DNA from: Actinospica acidithermotolerans
GTDB taxonomy: Bacteria > Actinomycetota > Actinomycetes > Streptomycetales > Catenulisporaceae
Direction: 5' to 3'
DNA: 34,287 bases
NCBI RefSeq assembly: GCF_018139625.1
Contig: NZ_JAGSOH010000078.1
Span: forward strand, 1-34,287
Part shown: positions 6,144-14,104 of the stretch, piece after piece
Numbering within the stretch: position 1 is the stretch's first letter
Layout of the letters: every line of letters begins with the position of its first letter
Notes under the pieces: generated by a model
Seen by the model: the letters and a program-made list of their open reading frames with translations, nothing else
Told to the model about the DNA's origin: nothing
The model's database searches: none
Position numbers and translations under genes: made by a program

Positions 6144-7529
6144 GTGACAAGACCGCGGAACCAGGACACGACATCCTTCACCAGGCCGCGCAGGCTGACC
6201 GCCGCCGTGGCGCTCTCCGTGGGCGCCGGATCCCTGGTGTACGGCACGGTGCTCGCGCTGCCGGCGGAGGCTGCAGCGACGGCGCAGCCCACGTCGTGCA
6301 GCACGGCGACGGCGACGGCCTCGTCGACGAAGACTGCGACGGCGAGCGGCTCAGCGAGCGCGACGGGTACTGATTCGGCGACGGATACGCCGACGGCGAG
6401 CGCGACGGCCACGGATTCCGCGTCCGCCTCGGCCACGCCGACGGGCACCGCGTCAGGCGACGCGACGGGTTCCGCGACGGGCACCGCGACGCGCGAAACC
6501 TCGGCCGGCGGCACCGCGACCGCGACCGCGACGCAGTGCGCGACGACGACGGCCACTGCGACTGGAACCTCTACGAAGTCGGCATCCGCGTCGGCGAGCG
6601 CCACGCGCACCGCGACGAAGTCGGCCGGCGCCACGCCCACCACGAAGAAGACCACGGCCGCGGCCACGACAGCCGCCGCGCTGGCCACCGGCACGCAGCC
6701 GGGCGCGGACGCGGCGTCGATCCCGGGCTACTACCTGGACGGGACCTCTGGGTACTACGCGTACACCGCCGTGCCCCCGGGAGACTCCTCGTACCAGCTG
6801 TCGCACGGCACGATCACCCGCGCGGAGATCATCGCGCGAGCGCAGCTGTGGGTCGAGGCGCAGGTGCCCTACAGCCAGACCGAGTGGTACACGAACCAGA
6901 ACGGCACCTACCGGCAGGACTGCTCCGGCTACGTGTCGATGGCCTGGGCGCTGGATCAGAACACGGATTTCTGGACCGGGAACCTGAACCTGGTCTCGCA
7001 CACCATCGCGTCCAGCGACCTGCTCCCCGGCGACATCCTGCTCTCCGTGAAGCACACCATCATCTTCGCCGGCTGGGCGGACTCGGCGCACACCCAGTTC
7101 GACTACTACGAAGAGGCGCACCCGGGCACGGTCGCGCGCTACGTCGTCGACGCGCCGCTGTCCGCGTTCCTGGACAACGGCTTCGCGCCCTTCCGGTACG
7201 ACGGGGTGAGCGGCTCCGGCCTGATCCCCGGCAGCCCGGCCGACGGCCAGCTGTACTCGACGCTCTCGAAGCTCGCCTCCGAGATCAACCCGCCCGGGGT
7301 GAGCGACAGCCAGCCGGGCGGCCTCGACGGCGCCGGCGCGCCCGGCACCTCGTCGGCCGACGCCACCTCGACGGGCCTGTCCGCGGAACTGGTGGCGGAC
7401 GACACCGTCAGCTCGGAGGGCGTGCACAGCGAGGGGATGGTGCTCGGCGCGAGCGGCGTGTTCCTGGTCGGATTCGGCCTGGTGATCCGCCGTCCGTTCT
7501 CGCTGCGCGCCTACCGTCGCAAGCACTGA
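6144..7529 (+). CDS. Secreted, C-terminally anchored NlpC/P60-like protein with Thr/Ala-rich stalk
   Basis: The 461-residue product starts at a GTG behind GGGAGAGG. An N-terminal signal segment (residues 17-45, AVALSVGAGSLVYGTVLAL then AEAAA) is followed by about 135 residues made almost only of Thr, Ala, Ser and Gly. A cysteine-peptidase-like domain of NlpC/P60 type follows (about 220-355). DCSGYVSMAWAL holds the presumed nucleophile Cys260, LLPGDILL and KHTIIFAGW hold His304. These enzymes cut peptidoglycan stem peptides. The C-terminus has one helix (GMVLGASGVFLVGFGLVI) and a basic RRPFSLRAYRRKH tail, a topology of exported protein held in the membrane with the domain outside. The third catalytic residue is not assigned. 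The stalk is a likely O-mannosylation target (inference). Confidence 0.82.
   Translation: MTRPRNQDTTSFTRPRRLTAAVALSVGAGSLVYGTVLALPAEAAATAQPTSCSTATATASSTKTATASGSASATGTDSATDTPTASATATDSASASATPTGTASGDATGSATGTATRETSAGGTATATATQCATTTATATGTSTKSASASASATRTATKSAGATPTTKKTTAAATTAAALATGTQPGADAASIPGYYLDGTSGYYAYTAVPPGDSSYQLSHGTITRAEIIARAQLWVEAQVPYSQTEWYTNQNGTYRQDCSGYVSMAWALDQNTDFWTGNLNLVSHTIASSDLLPGDILLSVKHTIIFAGWADSAHTQFDYYEEAHPGTVARYVVDAPLSAFLDNGFAPFRYDGVSGSGLIPGSPADGQLYSTLSKLASEINPPGVSDSQPGGLDGAGAPGTSSADATSTGLSAELVADDTVSSEGVHSEGMVLGASGVFLVGFGLVIRRPFSLRAYRRKH
6300..6710 (+). repeat. Low-complexity Thr/Ala/Ser-encoding region
   Basis: About 410 nt inside the NlpC/P60 gene consist of degenerate runs of gcgacg-type codons for Thr-Ala and Ser-Ala dipeptides. 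There is no fixed period, but the words GCGACGGC and ACCGCGAC recur. Such tracts vary in length between strains by slippage and are easily mis-assembled. Confidence 0.8.
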
Positions 7530-7564
7530 ATCCCCACGTTCCGACCCGCCGGACCGCGTTGCTC

Positions 7565-7618
7565 TTGTACCGCGGCCGAAAGTGGACTATACCTGTCGGC
7601 GAACAGGTCTAGTCCACT
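7565..7618 (+). promoter_or_regulatory. Chitinase promoter with two inverted DasR-like (dre) sites
   Basis: TTGTAC (7565-7570), 17 nt and TATACC (7588-7593) form a plausible promoter. Two 16-bp words, AGTGGACTATACCTGT (7581-7596) and ACAGGTCTAGTCCACT (7603-7618), match the published dre consensus A(C/G)TGGTCTAGACCA(C/G)T at 13 and 14 of 16 positions. They are inverted copies of each other at 15 of 16 positions, 6 nt apart, with centres 22 bp (two helical turns) apart. The first covers the -10 box and the second the expected start. DasR, the GntR-type N-acetylglucosamine regulator, would repress chitinase here (inference). Confidence 0.78.
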
Positions 7619-7669
7619 TCAGGCTGCCCGCACCTCAGGCTCGCCCCGTACCGAGGAGAGCAAGCGCAC

Positions 7670-8965
7670 ATGAGCATATTCAGACGGTCACTGGCGCCGC
7701 TGCTGGTCGCGGCCGCCGTGCTCGCCGCCGACGTCGCACTGCCCGGCGCCGCGCAGGCGTCCGCGGCACCCGCCGACGCCGGGCACGGAAACAAGGTCGC
7801 GATCGGCTTCTTCACCCAGTGGAGCATCTACAGCGGCTTCCTCGAGAAGGATCTGATCGGCGACGGCGCGGCGAGCAAGCTGACCGAGATCAACTACGCG
7901 TTCTCCAGCGTGTCCGCCGACGGGCTGTGCACCTCCGGCGACTCGTGGGCCGACTACCAGAAGCCCTTCACCGCGGACCAGGCCGTGGACGGCGTCGCGG
8001 ACACCTCGACGCAGGCGCTCGCCGGCAACTTCAACCAGCTGCGCGAGCTCAAGGCGAAGTACCCGAAGCTGAAGATCGTGATGACGATCGGCGGCTGGTC
8101 CTGGTCGGGTCAGTTCTCGAAGATCGCCTCCACGGCCGCCGGCCGGCAGGCCTTCGTGAACTCATGCGTCGACCAGTACCTCAACGGCAACATCCCGGGC
8201 CTCGCGCCGGGCGCCGCGAAGGGCATCTTCGACGGCCTGGACATCGACTGGGAGTATCCGAACGAGCCCGGCGACAACAACCCGTACGGGCCGCAGGACA
8301 CCCCCGACTTCACCGCGCTGATGCAGACCTTCCGCAGCGCCGTGAACCAGGCGGGCGAGGCCAACGACGAGCACTACGTGCTGACCGCCGACGTCTCGCC
8401 GAACCAGTACGCCGCCGCGCAGCAGCTGCAGCTCCCGCAGCTGGCGAAGTCGCTGGACTGGTTCAACGTGATGACGCTCGACTTCCACGGCGGCTGGGAG
8501 AACCAGACCGACTTCAGCTCGAACCTGCTGCCCGACCCCAACGACCCGCAGGCCTCGAACGACAAGTTCTCCATCGTGCAGACCGTGCAGTACTACGAAC
8601 AGCACGGCGTCCCGGCGGACAAGATCTCGCTGGAGATCCCGTACTACGCGCACGCATGGACCGGCGTCGCGAACGTGGACAACGGGCTGTACCAGAGCGC
8701 GACGGGCGCCTCCGCCGAGGACCAGGCCGCGTACAACGTCGTCGTCAACCAGCCGGGCACGGTGCACTACGACCCGGTGACGGCGTCGATCTGGAAGTAC
8801 GACCCGGCCTCCGGCACGTTCTACACGTACGACACCCCGCAGACCATCGCGGAGAAGGGCATATACATCGACCTCGCGGGTCTGCGCGGCGCCTCGGTGT
8901 GGTCGCTCGACGGCGACACGAGCGACGGCGCGCTGACGAACGCCCTCGCGAGCTCGCTGTACTAA
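7670..8965 (+). CDS. Secreted GH18 chitinase, single catalytic domain
   Basis: The 431-residue enzyme has a signal peptide (residues 1-30, ending GAAQASA) and a family-18 glycoside hydrolase barrel. The SxGG-type strand is KIVMTIGGWSWSGQFS (135-150), and the catalytic motif FDGLDIDWEYP gives DxxDxDxE with acid/base Glu195. MTLDFHGGWE and the C-terminal SVWSLDGD strand are also typical. It would hydrolyse beta-1,4 links in chitin outside the cell by substrate-assisted catalysis. No chitin-binding or fibronectin-III domain is present, unlike many Streptomyces chitinases of 500-600 residues. The ATG at 7670 follows GAGGAGAG. Its stop overlaps the convergent gene's stop by 4 nt. DasR-like sites control the promoter. 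Confidence 0.95.
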   Translation: MSIFRRSLAPLLVAAAVLAADVALPGAAQASAAPADAGHGNKVAIGFFTQWSIYSGFLEKDLIGDGAASKLTEINYAFSSVSADGLCTSGDSWADYQKPFTADQAVDGVADTSTQALAGNFNQLRELKAKYPKLKIVMTIGGWSWSGQFSKIASTAAGRQAFVNSCVDQYLNGNIPGLAPGAAKGIFDGLDIDWEYPNEPGDNNPYGPQDTPDFTALMQTFRSAVNQAGEANDEHYVLTADVSPNQYAAAQQLQLPQLAKSLDWFNVMTLDFHGGWENQTDFSSNLLPDPNDPQASNDKFSIVQTVQYYEQHGVPADKISLEIPYYAHAWTGVANVDNGLYQSATGASAEDQAAYNVVVNQPGTVHYDPVTASIWKYDPASGTFYTYDTPQTIAEKGIYIDLAGLRGASVWSLDGDTSDGALTNALASSLY

Positions 8966-9417
8966 GACTCTGAGGGACCCCGGTCCCGCGGCTCCTGCTG
9001 CGGGTCCGGGGTCTCAGTTTTCGGGAGCCCCGCGCCGAAGATGAGAAAAGCGACGAGCAGCCACAGTCCGAGCCAGACGCGCAGCGAGACGGTGTCCGCG
9101 ACGACGAGGCCGTAGATGTAGACGCCGACGCCGACGAACAGGGAGCTGAGCCGTGGCACGTCCGCGTACTTACCGCGGCTGAATCCGCTCGCCGCTAGAC
9201 CGAACCCGGTCAGCAGCAGCGACGACACCCACCAACTGGGGAAGTTGTTCCACTCGATCCAGGCCGCTCCCGCGATCCACGGCACGCCGACGACGCCAAG
9301 GAAGGCCGCGTCGCTCATCTCCTTCGCGGGGGCCGTGCCCTCCTCTATCCGAGCGGCCGGCTCCGGCTGCTCCGGAAGGTACTCCTGCGGTATCGCGTCC
9401 TCGGGCTCTAGCGCCAT
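8962..9417 (-). CDS. Small four-helix membrane protein of unknown function
   Basis: The 151-residue product is not recognised. An acidic, proline-rich N-terminus (about 1-38) is followed by four hydrophobic segments: AAFLGVVGVPWIAGAAWI, WVSSLLLTGFGLAASGF, LFVGVGVYIYGLVVA and VWLGLWLLVAFLIFGAGL. The C-tail is hydrophilic (KTETPDPQQEPRDRGPSES). The start is uncertain. The ATG at 9417 gives a sensible N-terminus but has no clear ribosome site, and an in-frame ATG at 9468 is possible. It converges on the chitinase gene, and the two stop codons share nucleotides (8962-8965). Confidence 0.65.
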   Translation of the reverse strand: MALEPEDAIPQEYLPEQPEPAARIEEGTAPAKEMSDAAFLGVVGVPWIAGAAWIEWNNFPSWWVSSLLLTGFGLAASGFSRGKYADVPRLSSLFVGVGVYIYGLVVADTVSLRVWLGLWLLVAFLIFGAGLPKTETPDPQQEPRDRGPSES

Positions 9418-9436
9418 GCCTGCAGACGATAGAGCC

Positions 9437-9453
9437 CCCGGGTTAACTCCGGG
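9437..9453 (-). terminator. Weak hairpin downstream of copCD
   Basis: CCCGG (9437-9441) and CCGGG (9449-9453) can pair around the 7-nt loop GTTAACT, 71 nt beyond the copCD stop. The stem is only 5 bp and no T tract follows, so terminator function is a guess. Confidence 0.3.
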
Positions 9454-9523
9454 CCATCCCGGCCGCATCAGCCCGCTGAGAGCGCCTGCGCCGCCCCGAC
9501 AGGCCGCTTGAGCGCCCGTCAGA

Positions 9524-11284
9524 TCACGGGCTGATCTTCACCGGCACGTTGAGGGTCGTCTCGTCGAAGTCGTCGCTGCGGATCGTCACGCTCATCGTCC
9601 ACGTCCCGGGGAAGCTCAGCGTGAGCGGCTGGTCCACGTAGTGACCGGGCCCGTCCCGGATGACGGTCGCGTTGAGCGGGCCGACCTTCTCAGCCGGAAG
9701 GGTGAACTGAACCGTAAGCTCCGCCGCCGTGTAGGGCAGGCCCTTCGCGTCGTTGAGGTAGAGGTGCGTCTGGTTCTGGCCCTCGGTGCCCGGCCCCACG
9801 TAGATCGTGATGGTGCCGGAGGCCGTGCCGGTGTTGTAGTCGAGCGTGACGTTCGTCGGGCCGGTCTGGGCCGCCTCGACCGTGCGGCCGGGCTGGCTCT
9901 CGACCAGGATCGAGCTGATGCCCAGGATGACGAGCGCGACGACCGCCTCCAGCGCCACGGAGCGGCGCAGCTTGGCCAGCAGGCCGGCCGGCTCCATCCG
10001 CTGGGCCTGCGCGACGGCGACGCGGCCGGTGTGCTCGACCGTGCGCCGGATCCAGTCGCGGGCCATCCAGCCAAGTCCGGCGAGGATGCACAGGCCGCCG
10101 ATCTTCAGTACGACCATTCGGCCGTACGGGGTATTGCTCAGCGCCGCCCACGAGCCGACGTTGCGCCAGGTCTGGTAGATGCCGCTCGCCACCAGAGCGC
10201 CGACGCACGCGAGCGCCAGCCGCGAGAAGCGCTGAACGGACGTCACCGCCGTGGCCAGATCGCGGGTCGAGTCCGTCGCCGGCCGGCAGACGACCAGCAG
10301 CAGCATCGCCAGGCCGCCGAGCCAGAGTCCCATCGCGGTCAGGTGAACGAGGTCGGAGAACACCGCGATCGGAACCTGGATACCGGTCGACGCGTGGTCC
10401 GCCGCGGCCCACGTCGCCGCGCCGAGCACGCCGAGGAACCCGATCACTGCGACGAAGTAGGTGCGGCCTCGGGCGGTCGCGTTCGGCAGCCGGTTCAGTG
10501 TGGCGGCGAGGAGCGGAGCGGCAAGGGCGAGCAGCAGCAGTCGCGCGACGACGGCCTGCCCGAAGCGGGTGCCGAGCGTGCCGCTGAGCACGCTCGTGTC
10601 GAGCGCGCTGCCGAGCGGTAGTTCTCCCGCATAGGCGCCCTGTACGACGAGTACTCCGATCGCGGACGCGAGTGACGCCGTCCAGCCGATCGCCAACAGC
10701 CGGAACGACCGCCGATCGGACGCACCGCCGGGCCAGCACACCGCCAGAAAGGCGAATCCGCCGAACAGCAGCGCATAGCCCAGATAGCCCAGCCAGCGCA
10801 GCGCTCCGTAGAAGAAGCCGACGGCGGTGCTCGACTTCACGTTGATCGTGTTCTCGTTCACCTTCGTCGCCGACGCCGTGCCGACCGAGAACACGAACGC
10901 GCCCTCGACCGGGTGCGAGTCAGCGGAGATGACGTGCCACGCCACCGTGTACGTGCCGTAGCCCAGGCCTGACCTGAGGCCGATCTCGATCACGTCGGGG
11001 TCGGACGTCGCCTTCGTGCTGCCGTCGTCGACGCGGTCGCCGTTCGGGTCGAAGACCCGGATGCTGTCCGCGCTGACGCCCACGGCCTCGTCGAAGGTCA
11101 GCGTGACCTGGCTCGGCGCCCGGGAGACGATGTCGTTCGCCGCGGGGGCCGAGCCCTCGAGCGTGGCGTGCGCCGACGCGGGAGCCGCGACCGCGAGGAC
11201 GAGTCCGACTGCGACGGCTATGGCGGCGAGGAGGGCCCTGGCCCGGCGGAAGCCCGCCGGGCCAGGGACGGGACGCGAGGTCAC
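9524..11284 (-). CDS. CopC-CopD fusion copper-transport protein with extracellular C-domain
   Basis: The 586-residue protein has a signal peptide whose predicted cut (ASA|H) makes His39 the mature N-terminus, the first copper ligand of CopC domains. The CopC beta-barrel runs to about 135 and ends in SADSHPVEGAFVFSVG, where Asp122 and His124 complete the usual Cu(II) site. About eight membrane helices of the CopD type follow (about 155-465), then an outer beta-domain (about 480-586) like YtkA/FixH-type domains. The role is copper binding and import across the membrane. The GTG start at 11284 overlaps the ycnI stop as GTGA, so the two are translationally coupled. The ATG at 11338 would run into ycnI. 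Confidence 0.92.
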   Translation of the reverse strand: MTSRPVPGPAGFRRARALLAAIAVAVGLVLAVAAPASAHATLEGSAPAANDIVSRAPSQVTLTFDEAVGVSADSIRVFDPNGDRVDDGSTKATSDPDVIEIGLRSGLGYGTYTVAWHVISADSHPVEGAFVFSVGTASATKVNENTINVKSSTAVGFFYGALRWLGYLGYALLFGGFAFLAVCWPGGASDRRSFRLLAIGWTASLASAIGVLVVQGAYAGELPLGSALDTSVLSGTLGTRFGQAVVARLLLLALAAPLLAATLNRLPNATARGRTYFVAVIGFLGVLGAATWAAADHASTGIQVPIAVFSDLVHLTAMGLWLGGLAMLLLVVCRPATDSTRDLATAVTSVQRFSRLALACVGALVASGIYQTWRNVGSWAALSNTPYGRMVVLKIGGLCILAGLGWMARDWIRRTVEHTGRVAVAQAQRMEPAGLLAKLRRSVALEAVVALVILGISSILVESQPGRTVEAAQTGPTNVTLDYNTGTASGTITIYVGPGTEGQNQTHLYLNDAKGLPYTAAELTVQFTLPAEKVGPLNATVIRDGPGHYVDQPLTLSFPGTWTMSVTIRSDDFDETTLNVPVKISP

Positions 11285-12012
11285 GGATTCTCGCTCCGCC
11301 GCGTCTTGCGGACGTACAGCAGCGCCGCGACGCCGCACCCGGCGCCGATCGCACCGAGCACGAGGCCGGCGACGCCGAATCCGTCACTCGATGACGGACT
11401 GCCGGTACTGCCCACCGCGTCGGCGGACGTGGCGCCGGTAGTGGACGACGCCGTCGCCGTCGCCGAGGCCGCGGGCGTCAGCGTGAGCACGGGCGCCGGA
11501 TGGTCCGGGTCGGGGTTGGCGCTCGTGCTCAGGTCGATCCAGCGCACGACGTCGCCGTTCGAGTACGTCTGCACGGCCTTGAACGCGAGCTGCGTCGTGT
11601 CGCTCGGCAGCGGGTCGACCGAGATCTGGAAGTCCTGGTACTGGCCCGGCTGGATCGTCCCGCCGGTCCAGTCGATCTCGTTGACGGCGGTGGTGAACGT
11701 GCCGTCGTCGGTGGTCAGCGGCTTGGCGAGGGTGACCGTGTGCACGGCGATCGTCCAGCCGGGGACCGGCTTCGCGAGCACCTGGGCGATCGGGTACTGG
11801 GTGGGGATCTGCAGCTGGAGCGAGACGGTGTCCGCCTTCGACTCCTCGTTCGGCACCTTGAAGGTGAGTTCGGCGGTCGATCCCTGCGGCAGCGAGGCCG
11901 GGCTGACGGTGACGTGGGCGGACGCGGTGGCGGCGATCGCCAGTCCGGCGAGCGTGAGGGCGCCGACGATGGCGGCGCGACGGCGTGCGGGCACGCCGGA
12001 GGAAGGCAGCAT
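11281..12012 (-). CDS. ycnI: YcnI/DUF1775 copper-binding protein, membrane anchored
   Basis: The 243-residue protein has a signal peptide ending ATASA, so the mature chain starts HVTVSPASLPQGS with His33 first, the mono-histidine brace position of YcnI domains, which bind Cu(II). The DUF1775 beta-domain spans about 33-185 (TAELTFKVPNEE, GWTIAV, IQPGQYQDFQISV). A Ser/Thr/Ala linker leads to one helix (GVAGLVLGAIGAGCGVAALLYV) and a basic tail KTRRSENP. It is a periplasm-side copper metallochaperone acting with CopCD, with which it overlaps by GTGA. The ATG at 12012 is the only start in frame before an upstream stop. It lies 13 nt after the next gene in the same direction. Confidence 0.92.
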   Translation of the reverse strand: MLPSSGVPARRRAAIVGALTLAGLAIAATASAHVTVSPASLPQGSTAELTFKVPNEESKADTVSLQLQIPTQYPIAQVLAKPVPGWTIAVHTVTLAKPLTTDDGTFTTAVNEIDWTGGTIQPGQYQDFQISVDPLPSDTTQLAFKAVQTYSNGDVVRWIDLSTSANPDPDHPAPVLTLTPAASATATASSTTGATSADAVGSTGSPSSSDGFGVAGLVLGAIGAGCGVAALLYVRKTRRSENP

Positions 12013-12025
12013 GAAGTTAAAGCCC

Positions 12026-12658
12026 TTACATAGAAGAGTTGACGGGACACCTCCTGTTCATCCTGAGCAGGGCGAACGCAGGCGGCCCGCGCAGCACCCG
12101 CGGACTGGGCGCCGGACCGGCCGGCGGCGATGTCGTGCGCCGTGCCGTGACGTGGATTCCGCGCCGCAGCGGCGAGGGCGGCACGACGCCGAGCGCGGCG
12201 GCGAACCGTCCGGCGAGGAGGTCGGCGGCCGGGGCCACGAGCAGCCCGACGGCGCGGCAGAGGTCGAAGAAGCCCCGCTCCCCGCTTCCCAGCCACCAGC
12301 CGCCGACGAGGACGGCCAGGGCGTGCGCCAGGATCATGGCGGCCGCGCCGTGGTCGGTGCCCGCCGCGTAGCCCGGCATCCCCGGCATCGTCTTCGGGCA
12401 GAACCACCCGAGCTCTACGTGCAGCCCGAGCTGCCCGAGCCCGAGGGCCGCCGTGACCGTCAGCGGCGACCGCTCCTTGTGCGCGAACCCGTAGGCCGCG
12501 AGCCAGACGATCGGCAGCGCCAGCATCGGCCCGACCCACCCGGGGTCGCTGCCGTTCGCGAGCCGGTGCAGTTCGGTGCCCGTGCCGACGCACACGAGCG
12601 CGAACAACGCCGCCCGAAACGCCCTGGCCGTGGTTCCACCGAAGTGCATGGCCCCCAT
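12026..12658 (-). CDS. Polytopic membrane protein with CPKTMPGMPG motif, copper operon
   Basis: The product (about 210 residues) has about five hydrophobic segments (near 13-33, 43-59, 66-82, 104-124 and 130-150) and an Arg/Pro-rich soluble tail. The loop between helices 3 and 4 reads HVELGWFCPKTMPGMPGYAAGTDH, dense in Cys, Met and His that could bind Cu(I). It is the first gene of the operon that continues with ycnI (13-nt gap) and copCD, which supports a role in copper handling. The start is uncertain: Met at 12658 or 12649, with no strong ribosome site; a longer reading to 12736 lacks support. The family was not recognised. Confidence 0.68.
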   Translation of the reverse strand: MGAMHFGGTTARAFRAALFALVCVGTGTELHRLANGSDPGWVGPMLALPIVWLAAYGFAHKERSPLTVTAALGLGQLGLHVELGWFCPKTMPGMPGYAAGTDHGAAAMILAHALAVLVGGWWLGSGERGFFDLCRAVGLLVAPAADLLAGRFAAALGVVPPSPLRRGIHVTARRTTSPPAGPAPSPRVLRGPPAFALLRMNRRCPVNSSM

Positions 12659-12742
12659 ATTGACGTACCGGCCACGCCGGGTGAATGGCGGGGGGTGGCG
12701 CGCGGCCGCCGTAGGGGCGCGAATGGTCGACGGCACGAGCCG

Positions 12743-12801
12743 TTCACGCTGTCGGACCCCGGGTCTACGGTGAGTAGTGACAGGGGTGCGGGGGCACCCC
12801 T
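12743..12801 (+). promoter_or_regulatory. Promoter and 5' hairpin before the DUF5134-like gene
   Basis: TTCACG (12743-12748), 17 nt and TACGGT (12766-12771) form a plausible promoter with a start near 12778. Immediately after it, AGGGGTGC (12782-12789) and GCACCCCT (12794-12801) form a perfect 8-bp stem with a GGGG loop. It ends 4 nt before the ribosome site CGGAGGGA (12806-12813). The stem could be an operator or an mRNA 5' structure. No known motif was recognised. Confidence 0.45.
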
Positions 12802-12819
12802 TATGCGGAGGGATGTCTC

Positions 12820-13527
12820 GTGCGCTCGATTACGCCGCTTCTGGCCTGGTTCTTCACTCTTGTGCTGCTTCTCCTGGCAGCCAGGGCCACGGCGTGCCTG
12901 GTCGTCTCCCGGCCGGCGCGACGAGGGCGGCAAGCGCGCAGCGATCGCGTGCGAGACATCGACCGTAACCGGGAGTTCGGTCACGCCGCGATGGCCCTGG
13001 GCATGGCCGCGCTGCTGGCACCCGGCATACCGAGACCCCCGTCGGTCGTCAGCGTGACGTTCTTCGCCGCGCTGGCCGCGTGGGCCGCCTTCGACTGGTG
13101 CCAACGCCTCCTGGCCCGAATCCGCGGCCGCGAAGTGAGATCCTGCACGGGGGCGGCGGCCGCAGGCCCCCACCTGCTGGACCCGCACCACGCCATCGTC
13201 AGCGCGGCGATGGTGGTGATGCTCCTGCGGCCGGGGATGGGTGCGGCGTCGGCGTCGGCCTCGGCGGTAACCGGCTCCGCGATGCCCGGAATGGCGATGG
13301 GCGCAGCACCCAGCACGCCCACCCTTCTACTCGTCGGCTACGTCTGGATCGCCGCCCTGGTCCTCGGCGTCGGCATGACTCGCGTGCTCGCGGTAGCGGC
13401 CGCGCCGGCCGGAAGCCCCGGCCAAGATCACGCATGCCGTTCTCAGGCCGTGCTCTCCTCCCCCGCCACCGTCTACGCCTGCGAACTGGCGATGACCGTC
13501 CTGACGGGGCTCATGCTCGTAACCTGA
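12820..13527 (+). CDS. DUF5134-like integral membrane protein
   Basis: The 235-residue protein has five to six hydrophobic segments. The paired His signatures EFGHAAMALGMAALL and LDPHHAIVSAAMVVMLL are of the kind seen in actinobacterial DUF5134 proteins. A Met-rich loop SAMPGMAMG lies near residue 155, similar to MPGM motifs in the neighbours at 12026 and 14101. The GTG at 12820 is well placed behind CGGAGGGA. The first helix (LLAWFFTLVLLLLAARATACLVV) may be a signal anchor. The function is unknown; His and Met pairs in the membrane and the setting suggest metal binding. It is followed 4 nt later by a GNAT gene that may be co-translated. Confidence 0.75.
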   Translation: MRSITPLLAWFFTLVLLLLAARATACLVVSRPARRGRQARSDRVRDIDRNREFGHAAMALGMAALLAPGIPRPPSVVSVTFFAALAAWAAFDWCQRLLARIRGREVRSCTGAAAAGPHLLDPHHAIVSAAMVVMLLRPGMGAASASASAVTGSAMPGMAMGAAPSTPTLLLVGYVWIAALVLGVGMTRVLAVAAAPAGSPGQDHACRSQAVLSSPATVYACELAMTVLTGLMLVT

Positions 13528-13531
13528 TCCC

Positions 13532-14104
13532 GTGACAGCAACGCTCACGATCCCCGGCACGGCCACCGCCCCCGCGCTCACCCTGCGCCCCTGGCTACCC
13601 CGTGACATCCCCGCGCTGGTCAAAGCCCACGCCGACCCCGCGATGCAGCGCTGGCTGCTGCGCCACGTCGACGACGCCGACCAGGCCCGCGCGACGCTGG
13701 ACGAACAGGCCGCGCAGTGGGCCGCCCGGACCCGCTTCGTCTTCGCCGTGGTGGAGAACGAAGCCGCCGCACCGGCCTCGGCGACCCCGATCGCCTCCGT
13801 ATCGGTGCGCCGCATCGCCAAGCTCCCCCACGCCGCCGAAGTCGGCTACTGGACCGCGCCCGAAGCCCGCTCCCGCAACATCGCCACCCGCGCCGTCGAA
13901 GCCGCGATGCGCTGGTCCGCCGCCCAATGGGCCGCTGACGGCGAGCCCATCACCCGCTTCGAACTCATCCACTCGCTCGGCAACGACGCCTCCTGCCGGG
14001 TAGCGCAGAAGCTCGGCTTCACCCTCGCCCACGAACTCCCGGCCTTCCCGCCCAAGTTCCCCGACCCGGGCCACCTCCACGTGCGGGAGTGGGCCGGCGG
14101 TTAA
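13532..14104 (+). CDS. GNAT-family N-acetyltransferase (RimJ/RimL-like)
   Basis: The 190-residue product has the RimJ/RimL type GNAT fold. The N-terminal strand TLRPWLPRDIPALVKAHADP, the central EVGYWTAPEARSRNIATRAVEAAMRWS (acetyl-CoA loop, about 109-135) and FELIHSLGNDASCRVAQKLGF (motif B, Asn donor) are all visible. It would acetylate an unknown amine, perhaps a protein N-terminus, with acetyl-CoA. The acetyl-CoA loop normally reads R-x-x-G-x-A; here the Gly is Asn (RSRNIA). The GTG start at 13532 lies 4 nt after the upstream stop without its own clear ribosome site, so re-initiation is likely. Its stop overlaps the convergent ctaG stop by 4 nt. Confidence 0.9.
   Translation: MTATLTIPGTATAPALTLRPWLPRDIPALVKAHADPAMQRWLLRHVDDADQARATLDEQAAQWAARTRFVFAVVENEAAAPASATPIASVSVRRIAKLPHAAEVGYWTAPEARSRNIATRAVEAAMRWSAAQWAADGEPITRFELIHSLGNDASCRVAQKLGFTLAHELPAFPPKFPDPGHLHVREWAGG

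Noticed and set aside
12010-12055. Strong AGGAGGT at 12055-12049 (minus) as a start site for a longer or alternative ycnI product
   Set aside because: The only nearby frame, from a GTG at 12050, is out of frame with ycnI. The true ycnI frame has no start upstream of 12012, and the Shine-Dalgarno word lies inside the end of the upstream gene.
1893-12801. Shared words AGGGGTGC/GCACCCCT in the tRNA-His inverted repeat and in the 12782-12801 hairpin as a common operator
   Set aside because: The arms are in opposite order with very different spacing, and an 8-mer match is likely by chance in a GC-rich window this size.
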